DNA from: an uncultured Lachnospiraceae bacterium
GTDB lineage: Bacteria > Bacillota > Clostridia > Lachnospirales > Lachnospiraceae
Direction of reading: 5' to 3'
Assembly (NCBI GenBank): GCA_947631685.1
Contig: CANRMI010000007.1
Span: 50,414 to 114,413 of the forward strand
Length of the DNA stretch: 64,000 nucleotides
A program made the position numbers and the translations under genes. Under the pieces are notes generated by a model. That model made no database searches. It was given only the letters and a program-made list of their open reading frames with translations, and was not told where the DNA came from. Shown here piece after piece: positions 45,105 through 53,818 of this stretch; positions within the stretch are counted from its first letter, which is position 1, and each line of letters starts with the position of its first letter.

Positions 45105-45134
45105 AGCATATGCAAAGGCAGCTTATTTGTCAAC
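45105..45134 (-). promoter_or_regulatory. cysE promoter
   Basis: On the minus strand TTGACA (45129-45134), 18 bases, TATGCT (45105-45110). The start of transcription would fall near 45098, a few bases before the leader hairpin. Confidence 0.65.
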
Positions 45135-45179
45135 TTTTATTTTGCGGACGTCTATTTTCCCATTTTTTCATAATTATCA

Positions 45180-45209
45180 TTGACAAGCCTTTTGGCCCTA
45201 TGCTACAAT
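45180..45209 (+). promoter_or_regulatory. tRNA-Thr promoter
   Basis: TTGACA (45180-45185), 18 bases, TACAAT (45204-45209), 31 bases before the tRNA. Confidence 0.75.
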
Positions 45210-45240
45210 AACATTCGGTGATTGTGAAAACAGTCGTCAA

Positions 45241-45313
45241 GCTGCTGTGGCTCAGTCGGTAGAGCGTCGCATTGGTAGTGCGGAGGTCACGGGTCCGATT
45301 CCCGTCAGCAGCT
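45241..45313 (+). tRNA. tRNA-Thr (GGT anticodon)
   Basis: Complete cloverleaf of 73 bases: acceptor gctgctg/cagcagc, D arm gctc/gagc, anticodon loop ttggtag (anticodon GGT, codon ACC), T arm acggg/cccgt with loop tccgatt. CCA is not encoded. It is followed by a T-run (ttttattttttt) acting as a possible terminator. It is the only plus-strand gene in a minus-strand region. Confidence 0.95.
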
Positions 45314-45328
45314 TTATTTTTTTGCCTT

Positions 45329-45991
45329 TTATCCTGCCCTGGACTGAAATTCTTCCCTGATACAAGCGCGGATATAGTCCTGAAACTTTTCTTGTACATC
45401 GCTTCCGTGGGACGCGCAAAGCGGATCTTCCCTTTCCCTGAGTAAAAAAGCCGCATAGGAAATAAACCTGCTCACCAGGGAGTACAACAGAAAATCGATG
45501 GGCACATCTCCCCTGATCTCCCCCTGGGCGACACTTTTACTGAGCGTGCCCTGCAGCGTCAACAGCGGGCAGCAGCCATCCGCGGTTTTCATTTCCCGCA
45601 TTGCCTCCCGCAGCATCTGGCCGGTCTGGGAAGGCTCATACAGCAGATTGATGAACCGCAGCATACAAGCGCTCTTCCCTATCTCTGTCCTCATGATGTC
45701 CAAGGTCAGATCCACCTTATCCCAAATGCTGGCCTTTTCCATTACCCTGGTTTCCACACTCAACATAAAATGATTGATGAAAAACAGCAGAGCGTACGCT
45801 ATCATCTCTTCCTTGGTATCGAAATAATCGTAGGCCGTACCTTTGCCGATCCCCGCTTTTTCCGTGATCTCCGATACCTTCAGTTCTACAATATCCGCTC
45901 CCTCTTCTATCAGCTCCAATATGGCCTCGTACAGAGCCGTCACTTTTGCGGGCAGTTCCGCCCTGGTTTCCCTTCCCGTTATTTTTCCCAT
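45329..45991 (-). CDS. TetR family transcriptional regulator
   Basis: This 220-residue regulator has an N-terminal HTH (VTALYEAILELIEEGADIVELKVSEITEKAGIGKGTAYDYFDTKEEMIAYAL) and an unknown ligand-binding domain. The ATG at 45991 (MGKITGRE), with GAGG, is chosen over a frame that extends 37 codons into the RND gene. Only one base separates it from the RND stop codon, so it is cotranscribed with the pump and probably represses it through the operator at 50179. Confidence 0.9.
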   Translation of the reverse strand: MGKITGRETRAELPAKVTALYEAILELIEEGADIVELKVSEITEKAGIGKGTAYDYFDTKEEMIAYALLFFINHFMLSVETRVMEKASIWDKVDLTLDIMRTEIGKSACMLRFINLLYEPSQTGQMLREAMREMKTADGCCPLLTLQGTLSKSVAQGEIRGDVPIDFLLYSLVSRFISYAAFLLREREDPLCASHGSDVQEKFQDYIRACIREEFQSRAG

Positions 45992-45992
45992 A

Positions 45993-48900
45993 TCAGCTTT
46001 TCCTCTTTCCGTTTTTAGCAGAAATCTTCTTGAAAACAGAAGCTTTCTGAGGCACCGGAGCTTTGATAAAATTTTTATCCTTAATAAAAATGTCATATAC
46101 ACAGGGGATCACGATCAGGGTAAGCAGCGTACCGTACACCAGACCGCCGATGGTGACAATGGACATGGGCTTCATCATTTCCGCGCCCATATCCTGACTG
46201 AATACCATGGTGGAAAGCGCCAGGATCGTAGTCAGTGCCGTCATAAAGACCGGACGTATCCTGGTCCGCCCCGCAGTCAGAATGGCCTCTTTCTTTTCCA
46301 TACCCGCCGCCCGCAGCTGGTTCATGTAGTCGATCAGCACGATACCGTTGTTTACGATAATACCGGAAAGCATGACAAAACCGATCAGCGCTATGACGCT
46401 GACTTCGCTGCCCGTAAAGTACAGTCCGAAGAATCCTCCCGTAAAGGCCAGGGGAATGGTAAACATAATAATGAAGGGAGAAAGCAGGGACTGGAACTGC
46501 GCCACCATGATCAGGTACATAAATACCAGCGCCAGCACCAGCATCAGTACCACCTGCTCCATAGCCTCGTTAATGGTCTCATTTTCTCCCGCGAAGACCA
46601 GTCTGCAGCCCTCCGGCAGGGTATAGTCAGAGAGTGTCTCTTCCACCCGGGCGGAAACCTGCCCGATATTGTAACCCTCCGCCAGAGAAGCGGAAACCGT
46701 CAGATATCGGGTTTGATCGGCGCGGTTAATGGCGCTCAGGCTCTGCACCATCTCAAAATCCGCTATCTGAGAGAACGGTACTTCCACTTCCGCGTTTTCT
46801 TCTCCGGTACCTTCTATCAGCATACTTTCCAGCAGATCCCTGGTGAGCGCTTCATCCGCCTCGCTGATCACATATACCCCGTAATCCTTATCCGATTCTT
46901 CCAGAGTGGTGGCCGAAGCCGCCTCTGCCAGCCTTACGGACACCTGGGAAAATACCTGGGCCACCGTGAGGCCATACTCCATAGCCGCTTCTTTGTCCAC
47001 CGTAATACGCAGTTCTTCCTCCGCGTCCTCCATGCCGTCGGAAACCTCCCCGACGCCCTCTACACCGGCGATCATTGCCGCCACATCTTTCGCTACTGTC
47101 TGCAGGGTATCCAGGTTACGGCCCTCCACTTGTACCACGATACCGCTGCCCCCTAAGGCGCTCATGTCCATGCTGGAAGCGTCTACCGTAATCTCCGCTT
47201 CCAGATCGGCCGTCTTTTCCAGGATCACCTTAGCCAGCTCCTCGTTGCTCATGCTCTTTTCCTGTACCGTAGTCACATAGATGGAAGTGGAATGGGTGCT
47301 GCCGCCGGAGCCTGTCAGGGCGGACATGGAAGAACCGCCTGCCATGGCGCCTACATCCGCAATATCCGGCAGCTGCTTCAGCCGCTCCACTACCTCGTCC
47401 GTTACGGCGCCGGTTTCCGCCAGCGTGGCTTCCTCTCCCAGCTCTACATTGACTGTAAGCTGTGTACTGTCCATATCCGACATAAATGCCGTACCGTTGG
47501 ATATGGCAGCCGCGGCGCTCAGTCCCAAAAGAGCCACCACCAAGATCAGCACAAGAGGCTTAAATCTCAGACAGAAACGCAGTACTTTCTCATAGCCCTT
47601 TACAAACAATCGGAAGAATCTGCCTTCCTTCTGCTCTTTGGTCTTTTTTAACATACCGGAAGCCATAGCCGGTACCACAGTCAGCGCGATCAACAGGCTA
47701 GCTAACAGAGAATAGGCTATGGTCAGCCCCATATCCACAAAGAGCTGTCTGGTAATGCCCTCCGTAAAGACAATGGGCGCGAACACGCAGATCGTCGTCA
47801 GCGTGGAAGCCATAATGGCTCCCGCCACCTCCCTCGCTCCTTCCGTGGCCGCCTCCGCCACGCTCTTCCCTTCGCTCCGCAATCGGTAGATATTCTCGAT
47901 CACCACAATGGAGTTATCCACCAGCATACCGATACCCAGCGCCAGACCGGAAAGGGAGATCACATTCAAGGTCACCCCGCTGAAATACATGCACACGATG
48001 GCTGTCACCAAACTGATAGGAATGGAAAACGCCACCACCAGCGTGGGCCGCAGATCCTTTAAGAAGAGCAGCAGGATCAAAACAGCCAGCAGCGCTCCCC
48101 ATACAATATTGTTGATTATGGAATCCATGACCAGATCGATATAAATGCCCTGGTCCATCAAGGGGATCATGACCAGTCCCGGATGATCCTCCCGCAGTTC
48201 TTCAAACCTATCCGCCAGCAGATCAGATACCTCTCCCGTGGAGTAGCCGGTCTGTTTCTGTATCATCAGCATTACGCCGGCGCTGCCGTTCACATTGGTA
48301 TATACATCCGCGGAATTGTCCACATAGAACACATCCGCCACATCCTTTAACTTGATCACATCCACGCCGTCCATGTGGAGGTTTAACAGCGGCAGTTCTC
48401 CCATTTCCTCCGCGTTTTCCGGCTTATCGCCGATCCGGACCATATAGGAAATACCATCTTCCGTCACATAACCCGCGGGCATGGAGAAATTCTGGGCAGC
48501 CAGCAGAGCGGATACCGTATCCACCGTCAGCACTTCCACCATATCGGCCTGCTCATAGGCGTCCTCCCTGGCTTCCTCCAGCTGCTCTTCCCCGTCCTCT
48601 AATTGGCTCAGCGCATCTTCCAGCTGCGCCTGGGTAGAATCCAGCTGAGCTCTGGCGGAATCCAGCTGGGCCTGGGCGGAATCCAGCTGGATCTCTCCCT
48701 GGACGATCTGTGTCATCCCGTTGGCAAAGCCCAGTACCGCATTGGACTCCCCGGAGGAGAGCGCGGTAAGCTGGGTGTCCAGCTGGGCGATCTGACCATT
48801 GTAGGTATTTAACTGCGTCTGCAGAGTGGCGATATATTCCTGCGTCTTCGCCGCGTCATAATTGGTGATCAACCCGGCTGAGTTTTTTTCCGGCAGTCTG

Positions 48901-50135
48901 GAGGTGCGCAGCATGATATTTTCCTGCAGGGAGGTAATATTTCCGTTCAGCTCATTCTCTATCTTGCTCTTATAGGCTTTTAACGGGGTGGTTATCCCAT
49001 CCAGATTCTCCGAAATATCTGCCGCCGCCAGCGCATTTATCACTTCCTGAGGAATACCCGCGGGGAGTTGGCTCAATATTGTCTTCTTAAATCCTTCCAA
49101 TGCCATCTGCTGTGCGGCTGCGTCGCCGCCGCTGACAGATAATTTTAAACCCGCGTAGGCAGTCTCCAATCCGCCGATCAGCGTATCTATCTGCCCTACC
49201 TGCCCCTTAGCTGCCTCCAATTGCTTTAACCCTTCCGCCATCTGGTTCAGGGTAGCTATTTCCACCGTGGTACTGGTCTTTAAGGTCTCCAGATCCGCCT
49301 TGGCTGTCAGCAGCTGCGTCTCGGCAGAAGCTAACTGGTTGATCGTATCGTTCTGCTGCGTTTCCAGCTCTGTCCTGCCGTTTTGCAGCTCCGCTCTGCC
49401 GTTGTCCAATTCCGCCTGGCCGTTGTTTAACTCCGCTCTGCCGTCCGCCACCTGGGCAAGGCCGTCCTGAATGTCCTCTTTTCCGTCCAGAAGCTCCTGC
49501 TTTGCCTCTTCCATCTGTTCATCAATGGCAGCCTGGATTTCTCCGTTTACCAGATCTATCTTATCCTGTCTGATCACTACATTGACATTTTCCTCGATCA
49601 TGCCTGTGGTATCCACCGAAGCCACGCCCTCGATGCTTTCCAGCTCCGGTACGATATTTTCCTCTATATATGTGCTGGCATCTACAATATCCATGCCCTC
49701 CATACCTGCCGCCGCGATCATGACCGGCAGCATGTCGGGATTTAATTTCATGATAATGGGATTGCCGATCAGATCGTTATCCCAGTAAGCGGTCAGCTGG
49801 TCCAGATTCTCCCTGATCTCTAGGGAAACGGAATCCATATTGGCCGTCTGCGAAAACTCCAGGATGACCATGGAATAGTTCTCTCCGGAAACGGAACTCA
49901 CGCTCTCGATATTGCTGACCGTGGCCATGGAGGCTTCAATGGGCTTTGTGACCGCGCTTTCCACCGTTTCGGGGCTGGCCCCCACATAAGTCGTCATGAC
50001 AATGACATAGGGAAGACTGATACTGGGCAGCAGATCGGCCGTCATGTGGGTAAAGGACACCACGCCCAGCACGATTGCCAGCACCACTCCCACCAGTACC
50101 GTATATGGCTTTTTTACACTGAATTTTGAAATCAT
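45993..50135 (-). CDS. RND efflux transporter permease with a large coiled-coil insertion
   Basis: This 1380-residue pump has the RND layout of twelve helices, starting FSVKKPYTVLVGVVLAIVLGVVS and ending with the last four helices near 1350. The usual functional loop PSISLPYVIVMTTYVGASPETVE is near residue 38-60. A 330-residue insertion (about 200-530) of heptad-like AEL-x-NG and AQLDS repeats interrupts the first extracellular domain. Substrates are unknown; Gram-positive relatives export surfactin-like lipopeptides. No membrane-fusion protein is beside it. Start ATG with AAAGGTG. Confidence 0.93.
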   Translation of the reverse strand: MISKFSVKKPYTVLVGVVLAIVLGVVSFTHMTADLLPSISLPYVIVMTTYVGASPETVESAVTKPIEASMATVSNIESVSSVSGENYSMVILEFSQTANMDSVSLEIRENLDQLTAYWDNDLIGNPIIMKLNPDMLPVMIAAAGMEGMDIVDASTYIEENIVPELESIEGVASVDTTGMIEENVNVVIRQDKIDLVNGEIQAAIDEQMEEAKQELLDGKEDIQDGLAQVADGRAELNNGQAELDNGRAELQNGRTELETQQNDTINQLASAETQLLTAKADLETLKTSTTVEIATLNQMAEGLKQLEAAKGQVGQIDTLIGGLETAYAGLKLSVSGGDAAAQQMALEGFKKTILSQLPAGIPQEVINALAAADISENLDGITTPLKAYKSKIENELNGNITSLQENIMLRTSRLPEKNSAGLITNYDAAKTQEYIATLQTQLNTYNGQIAQLDTQLTALSSGESNAVLGFANGMTQIVQGEIQLDSAQAQLDSARAQLDSTQAQLEDALSQLEDGEEQLEEAREDAYEQADMVEVLTVDTVSALLAAQNFSMPAGYVTEDGISYMVRIGDKPENAEEMGELPLLNLHMDGVDVIKLKDVADVFYVDNSADVYTNVNGSAGVMLMIQKQTGYSTGEVSDLLADRFEELREDHPGLVMIPLMDQGIYIDLVMDSIINNIVWGALLAVLILLLFLKDLRPTLVVAFSIPISLVTAIVCMYFSGVTLNVISLSGLALGIGMLVDNSIVVIENIYRLRSEGKSVAEAATEGAREVAGAIMASTLTTICVFAPIVFTEGITRQLFVDMGLTIAYSLLASLLIALTVVPAMASGMLKKTKEQKEGRFFRLFVKGYEKVLRFCLRFKPLVLILVVALLGLSAAAAISNGTAFMSDMDSTQLTVNVELGEEATLAETGAVTDEVVERLKQLPDIADVGAMAGGSSMSALTGSGGSTHSTSIYVTTVQEKSMSNEELAKVILEKTADLEAEITVDASSMDMSALGGSGIVVQVEGRNLDTLQTVAKDVAAMIAGVEGVGEVSDGMEDAEEELRITVDKEAAMEYGLTVAQVFSQVSVRLAEAASATTLEESDKDYGVYVISEADEALTRDLLESMLIEGTGEENAEVEVPFSQIADFEMVQSLSAINRADQTRYLTVSASLAEGYNIGQVSARVEETLSDYTLPEGCRLVFAGENETINEAMEQVVLMLVLALVFMYLIMVAQFQSLLSPFIIMFTIPLAFTGGFFGLYFTGSEVSVIALIGFVMLSGIIVNNGIVLIDYMNQLRAAGMEKKEAILTAGRTRIRPVFMTALTTILALSTMVFSQDMGAEMMKPMSIVTIGGLVYGTLLTLIVIPCVYDIFIKDKNFIKAPVPQKASVFKKISAKNGKRKS
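48546..49538. repeat. Heptad-repeat coding region inside the RND gene
   Basis: The segment encodes residues about 200-530. Two blocks of seven-residue repeats are clear: GRAELNN, GQAELDN, GRAELQN, GRTELET (near 49360-49450) and LDSAQAQ, LDSARAQ, LDSTQAQ, LEDALSQ (near 48600-48700). The DNA shows degenerate 21-base periodicity. It should form a long antiparallel coiled coil outside the cell. Confidence 0.8.
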
Positions 50136-50178
50136 AGAAATACCGCACCTTTCTAAGTAGTATCCGCCCTCATGTCGT

Positions 50179-50194
50179 CCGACCGGTCAGTCGG
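50179..50194. promoter_or_regulatory. Likely TetR operator of the RND-TetR operon
   Basis: ccgaccggtcagtcgg has ccgac/gtcgg arms around an ACCGGT core, the typical look of a TetR-family site. It sits just downstream of the predicted transcription start. Confidence 0.65.
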
Positions 50195-50207
50195 TTTTCC
50201 GTTGTTG

Positions 50208-50236
50208 ATTATACCGCTCTCCTCCATCCAAGTCAA
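50208..50236 (-). promoter_or_regulatory. RND-TetR operon promoter
   Basis: On the minus strand TTGACT (50231-50236), 17 bases, TATAAT (50208-50213). A strong consensus promoter placed directly upstream of the operator. Confidence 0.82.
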
Positions 50237-50257
50237 GCACAGGACAAGGATTTAAAA

Positions 50258-50292
50258 GAGCGGCTGTATAAATTTTTAAGAGAAGCCGTCAT
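50258..50292 (-). terminator. Weak terminator after the antiporter gene
   Basis: Short stem cggct (50261-50265) with agccg (50284-50288) followed on the minus strand by TCTTTTAAA. It overlaps the antiporter stop region; only five pairs, so the call is tentative. Confidence 0.35.
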
Positions 50293-51467
50293 GCCTCCGC
50301 AGGCTCTTTCGCGTACAGCAGCTTTAAAATAATGGGTGTGGAAATACTGGATACCACGATAAGCAGGATCACCGCCGTGAAATAGACGGGAGAGAGCAAT
50401 CCTACGGAGAGCCCTTTCTGGGAAACGATCAGGGCTACCTCGCCCCTGGTCATCATGCCCACTCCGATCTTTAAACAGTCCTTCCCCTTAAAACCGCAGA
50501 GCCTGGACATCAGCCCGCAGCCTATGATCTTGGTGACAAGTCCCACCAGCACAAAGCAGATCGAGAAGATCAGCAGCGGAACGGTTAGGTTCTCAATATT
50601 GGTCTTTAAGCCGATACTGGCAAAGAAGACCGGCCCAAAGAGCATATAGGAATTAATATCCACCTTTTGCTCAATATAGGCGGAGTCCCTGATGGAGCAG
50701 AGGATAATGCCTGCCACGTAGGCGCCTGTAATATCCGCGATGCCAAACACCGCTTCCGCCACATAGGCCAGCATCAGGCACAGCGCCAGTCCCAGAATGG
50801 GAATCCTTCTGGTATGGGGATAGCGCCCGTCTATGAGTTTAAAGATTTTATAGATGATAAATCCCAGTACAAGGGCAAAAAGGAAAAACAGCGCCGTATT
50901 CACCACTACCCCCATGGGATTGGCATCGGGACTCTTAAAACCGATGACAAAGGTCAGTACGATGATACCGATCACATCATCAATGATCGCCGCGCTCAGG
51001 ATCGTGGTCCCCACTACGCCTTTGAGCCTTCCCATTTCCCGCAGGGACTGTACGGTTATGCTGACGGAAGTAGCCGTCAGGATGACTCCCACAAAAACCG
51101 CCTTGTAAAAGCCTTCCGATCCCCAGGGCTCTGCCCCGTAAAAGGCCATATAGAGCAGGGAACCGCCCACTAAAGGCACCAGCACACCGGAGCAGGCGAT
51201 CAGAAAGGCCTTGGGACCAGTTTTTAACAGCTCCTTTAAATTGGTTTCCAGCCCCGCGGAAAACATTAAGAGCACTACGCCGATCTCCGCCATCTGCGCC
51301 AGAAAATCCGTCTGCAGCACCAGCCCCAGCCCGCAGGGACCGATGATCAGCCCCGCTATGATCTCTCCCACTACCTGGGGAGCCTTGAGCTTCCTCGCTA
51401 CGATCCCAAAGAATTTGGCAAATACGATGATGATCGCCAGATCCATAAACACACTGTACGTTTCCAT
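50289..51467 (-). CDS. Cation/proton antiporter (CPA2 family)
   Basis: This 392-residue protein has about 11-12 membrane helices and CPA2 features: KLKAPQVVGEIIAGLIIGPCGLG, the SAAIIDDVIGIIVL segment with the paired Asp of the ion site, and GMMTRGEVALIVSQKGL near the end. It should exchange Na+ or K+ for protons. It has no C-terminal TrkA-N domain, unlike Kef systems. ATG after GAGGAGG. Confidence 0.9.
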   Translation of the reverse strand: METYSVFMDLAIIIVFAKFFGIVARKLKAPQVVGEIIAGLIIGPCGLGLVLQTDFLAQMAEIGVVLLMFSAGLETNLKELLKTGPKAFLIACSGVLVPLVGGSLLYMAFYGAEPWGSEGFYKAVFVGVILTATSVSITVQSLREMGRLKGVVGTTILSAAIIDDVIGIIVLTFVIGFKSPDANPMGVVVNTALFFLFALVLGFIIYKIFKLIDGRYPHTRRIPILGLALCLMLAYVAEAVFGIADITGAYVAGIILCSIRDSAYIEQKVDINSYMLFGPVFFASIGLKTNIENLTVPLLIFSICFVLVGLVTKIIGCGLMSRLCGFKGKDCLKIGVGMMTRGEVALIVSQKGLSVGLLSPVYFTAVILLIVVSSISTPIILKLLYAKEPAEA

Positions 51468-51516
51468 AATAAATACTCCTCCTCATACTCCCGTTTCGTT
51501 CCGTATCACGCATAGG

Positions 51517-51553
51517 AAAAGCCTACTTCATCTTTTAAAAAATGAAATAGGCT
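51517..51553 (-). terminator. Terminator after the small conserved hypothetical gene
   Basis: Arms at 51520-51531 and 51542-51553 (agcctacttcat and complement, one mismatch) with a ten-base loop run into TTTTCC on the minus strand. Confidence 0.7.
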
Positions 51554-51588
51554 GTTTGATCCTCTGTTTTACTGTACCCGGGAGTCCT

Positions 51589-51876
51589 TTAAAAATAACT
51601 CTCCTCCGATCTGCGCATGAGAAACCGCACCTTGTCCGCCACCTCGTCTCCTAACGCGTGGATCAGCTCCTCCGCCTCATTGCGGGAATTGTCATTGACG
51701 CAGATGACGCAGAGATTTCTTCCATGCTTGAAAATGCCCTGCTTATGCCATTTGATATAATAGGAAATACGGTTCTGCAAAAGGGCCCTTTCAATCAGCT
51801 TCTTTACTTCCATATCTACCGTTTCGCAGAGCTCGATCTCATTATTTACCTTGACTTTCGTGTATTCCGTCTGCAT
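51589..51876 (-). CDS. Conserved hypothetical small protein
   Basis: This protein of 95 residues (MQTEYTKVKVNNEIELCETVDM) has no recognised domain. It has alpha/beta character with CVICVNDNSRNEAEELIHALGDEVADKVRFLM; two Cys near residue 55-58 may be structural. The chosen ATG at 51876 has GGAG nine bases upstream; an open frame begins at 51933 but its ribosome site is too distant. It follows sigH on the same strand. Function unknown. Confidence 0.65.
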   Translation of the reverse strand: MQTEYTKVKVNNEIELCETVDMEVKKLIERALLQNRISYYIKWHKQGIFKHGRNLCVICVNDNSRNEAEELIHALGDEVADKVRFLMRRSEESYF

Positions 51877-52006
51877 AGCTGTCATCTCCAACTCCAAACT
51901 TTTGATGTTTTCGGCGGCCACAGGCCCATACATTTAATATTATATATCCTTCCAAAATTTTTTCAATATGAAAACATGAAATTTCCGAGAAAAAACTCCT
52001 GGCCCG

Positions 52007-52612
52007 CTACCTGCGTATCAGCCGCCGGATCTTCGCTTTCAGCCGCTGCAGGGCGTTGTCCGTGGATTTGTCGTCCCTGCCCAGCACCCTGGCGATCTGG
52101 GTATAACTCATGCCGGTCATGTACAGTTCCAGCACCTGCTTTTCAAAGCCGCTCAATTCCTCTTCTATCCGTTTTTCCAGATTTTCCACATTTTCCTTAT
52201 CTATCACCAAGTCTTCCGGATTGAGCCCTCCGTCCGCCAGAATATCCAGGATATTTTTCTCCTCTTCTCCCTGTTCTTCGCTCTGGTAGAGAGAAATATA
52301 GGTGTTTAGCGGAATGTGCTTCATCCGCCCTGCTGCCTGCACCGCCGAATACATCTGCCTGCTGATGCAGAGCTCCGCGAAGGTGGAAAAACTGGCGTCC
52401 CGGCCGCTGTCATAGTCCCGGATGGCCTTAAAGAGTCCTATCATGCCCTCCTGGATCAGATCGTCCCTGTCCCCGCCTAAAATGTACATGCTTCCCGCCT
52501 TGCTGCGCACCAGATTCTTGTACTTGTCCATGATATAGTCCGTGATCTGCTCTTCTCCGTCCCGCAGCCTGAGTATCAGCTCTTCATCCGAGCTTTGCGC
52601 GTAATCCTGCAT
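52007..52612 (-). CDS. sigH: Sporulation sigma factor SigH (Spo0H)
   Basis: This 201-residue sigma-70 family protein has region 2 (DDLIQEGMIGLFKAIRDYDSGRDASFSTFAELCISRQMYSAVQ) and region 4 (LELYMTGMSYTQIARVLGRDDKSTDNALQRLKAKIRR). SigH drives early sporulation and competence-type genes. It is encoded directly after rlmB in the classic cysS-mrnC-rlmB-sigH order, 12 bases downstream. The ribosome site is weak, suggesting coupling. Confidence 0.95.
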   Translation of the reverse strand: MQDYAQSSDEELILRLRDGEEQITDYIMDKYKNLVRSKAGSMYILGGDRDDLIQEGMIGLFKAIRDYDSGRDASFSTFAELCISRQMYSAVQAAGRMKHIPLNTYISLYQSEEQGEEEKNILDILADGGLNPEDLVIDKENVENLEKRIEEELSGFEKQVLELYMTGMSYTQIARVLGRDDKSTDNALQRLKAKIRRLIRR

Positions 52613-52623
52613 ATCCCGTCCCC

Positions 52624-53364
52624 CTACATTTCCCGCTGGCGCAGGATCTCATAGGCCAGTACCCCCGCCGCCACGGAGGCGTTCAGAGAGTCAATATTTC
52701 CCTTCATGGGAATTGCCGCCGTCATATCGCACTTTTCCTTTACCAGACGGCCGACTCCTTCTCCCTCGCTGCCGATCACAAGACAGATGGGGCCTTTCAG
52801 ATCCATATCGTACATTCTGGTGCCGTCCATGTCCGCGCAGACGAACCAGATACCTTTTTTCTTTAACTCTTCTATGGTACGGACCAGATTCGTCACCTTC
52901 GCCACCGGCGTATAATTGATCGCTCCCGCGGAAGTCCTGGCTGCCGCTGCAGTCAGTCCCGCCGCCCGGTCTTTGGGGATGATCACCCCATGGGCTCCCG
53001 CCAAATTGGCAGTCCTGATAATGGCCCCCAGATTGTGGGGATCCTCAATATTGTCCAGCAAAAACAAAAAAGGCGGTTCTCCTTTTTCTTCGGCGGCCTG
53101 CAGTATATCCTCCACCTCCGCATAAGCGTAGGCCGCGGCTGCCGCGATGACTCCCTGGTGCCTGCCCGTTTCAGACATCTGATCCAGCCTGTCCTTTGTT
53201 ACGTACTTTATGGGCGTCCCCGCCTTGCGGGCCTCCCGCTTGATGCTCGTGATCGGTCCGTCCTGACAGCCGTCCAGGATATAGAGCCTGTCAATGCTTT
53301 TACCTGAACGGTATGCCTCTAAAACCGCGTTTCTTCCTTCTATGGTAAATTCTCTGTATCCCAT
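52624..53364 (-). CDS. rlmB: 23S rRNA (guanosine-2'-O-)-methyltransferase RlmB
   Basis: This 246-residue SPOUT methyltransferase (TrmH family) has the N-terminal substrate-binding domain (TIEGRNAVLEAYRSGKSIDRLYI) and the knotted SAM domain with DNIEDPHNLGAIIRTA, LVIGSEGEGVGRLV and IPMKGNIDSLNASVAAGVLAYE. It modifies 23S rRNA. It lies 14 bases after mrnC. Confidence 0.94.
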   Translation of the reverse strand: MGYREFTIEGRNAVLEAYRSGKSIDRLYILDGCQDGPITSIKREARKAGTPIKYVTKDRLDQMSETGRHQGVIAAAAAYAYAEVEDILQAAEEKGEPPFLFLLDNIEDPHNLGAIIRTANLAGAHGVIIPKDRAAGLTAAAARTSAGAINYTPVAKVTNLVRTIEELKKKGIWFVCADMDGTRMYDMDLKGPICLVIGSEGEGVGRLVKEKCDMTAAIPMKGNIDSLNASVAAGVLAYEILRQREM

Positions 53365-53377
53365 ATATTTTTTCCTT

Positions 53378-53818
53378 TCAGATCTCCCTGCCGGTTTTTA
53401 CAAGCCCCGCCCTGACGAGCTGCAGAGCCCTTTGGGTATCTCCCCGCAGATAGAGCCAGCCAAGCAGCGCTTCCAGTCCCGTGGCCCTGCGGTAATCTTG
53501 TAAACTGGCGTGTTTGGCGCAGCTGTGCGCCTTGGCGTTCCGGCCTCTTTGATAGACCGCCGCCTCCTCTTCCGTAAGCATCTCTTGTATAGCCTCCGCC
53601 AATCGGGCCTGGGACGCGGCGTTCACATAGGTGCTGGTCCGTTTATGCAGCCCGTTCACCGCCCTGTTTCCCCGTCCCACCACCAGGGTGCGGACGACCA
53701 TATCAAAAAACGCGTCCCCTATATATGCCAAAGTGAGAGGTGAATATGTTCTCACATCCACCTCTCCCACTTCAAATTCTGCTTTTATCATAGCCGGCAG
53801 GCTCATACCTTCTTCCAT
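53378..53818 (-). CDS. mrnC: Mini-ribonuclease 3
   Basis: This 146-residue RNase III-like protein lacks a dsRNA-binding domain and has the catalytic-core motif YIGDAFFDMVVRTLVV and ATGLEALLGWLYLRGD. MrnC matures 23S rRNA in Firmicutes. It overlaps cysS by 16 bases; ATG at 53818 with GAGAGGG. Confidence 0.93.
   Translation of the reverse strand: MEEGMSLPAMIKAEFEVGEVDVRTYSPLTLAYIGDAFFDMVVRTLVVGRGNRAVNGLHKRTSTYVNAASQARLAEAIQEMLTEEEAAVYQRGRNAKAHSCAKHASLQDYRRATGLEALLGWLYLRGDTQRALQLVRAGLVKTGREI

Noticed and set aside
45843..47156. 437-residue plus-strand open frame opposite the RND/TetR genes
   Set aside because: Antisense shadow without any domain; arises from the GC skew of the coding strand.
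48600..49460. CRISPR-like repeats
   Set aside because: The regular repeats encode heptads of the RND insertion, with no spacers or identical repeats.
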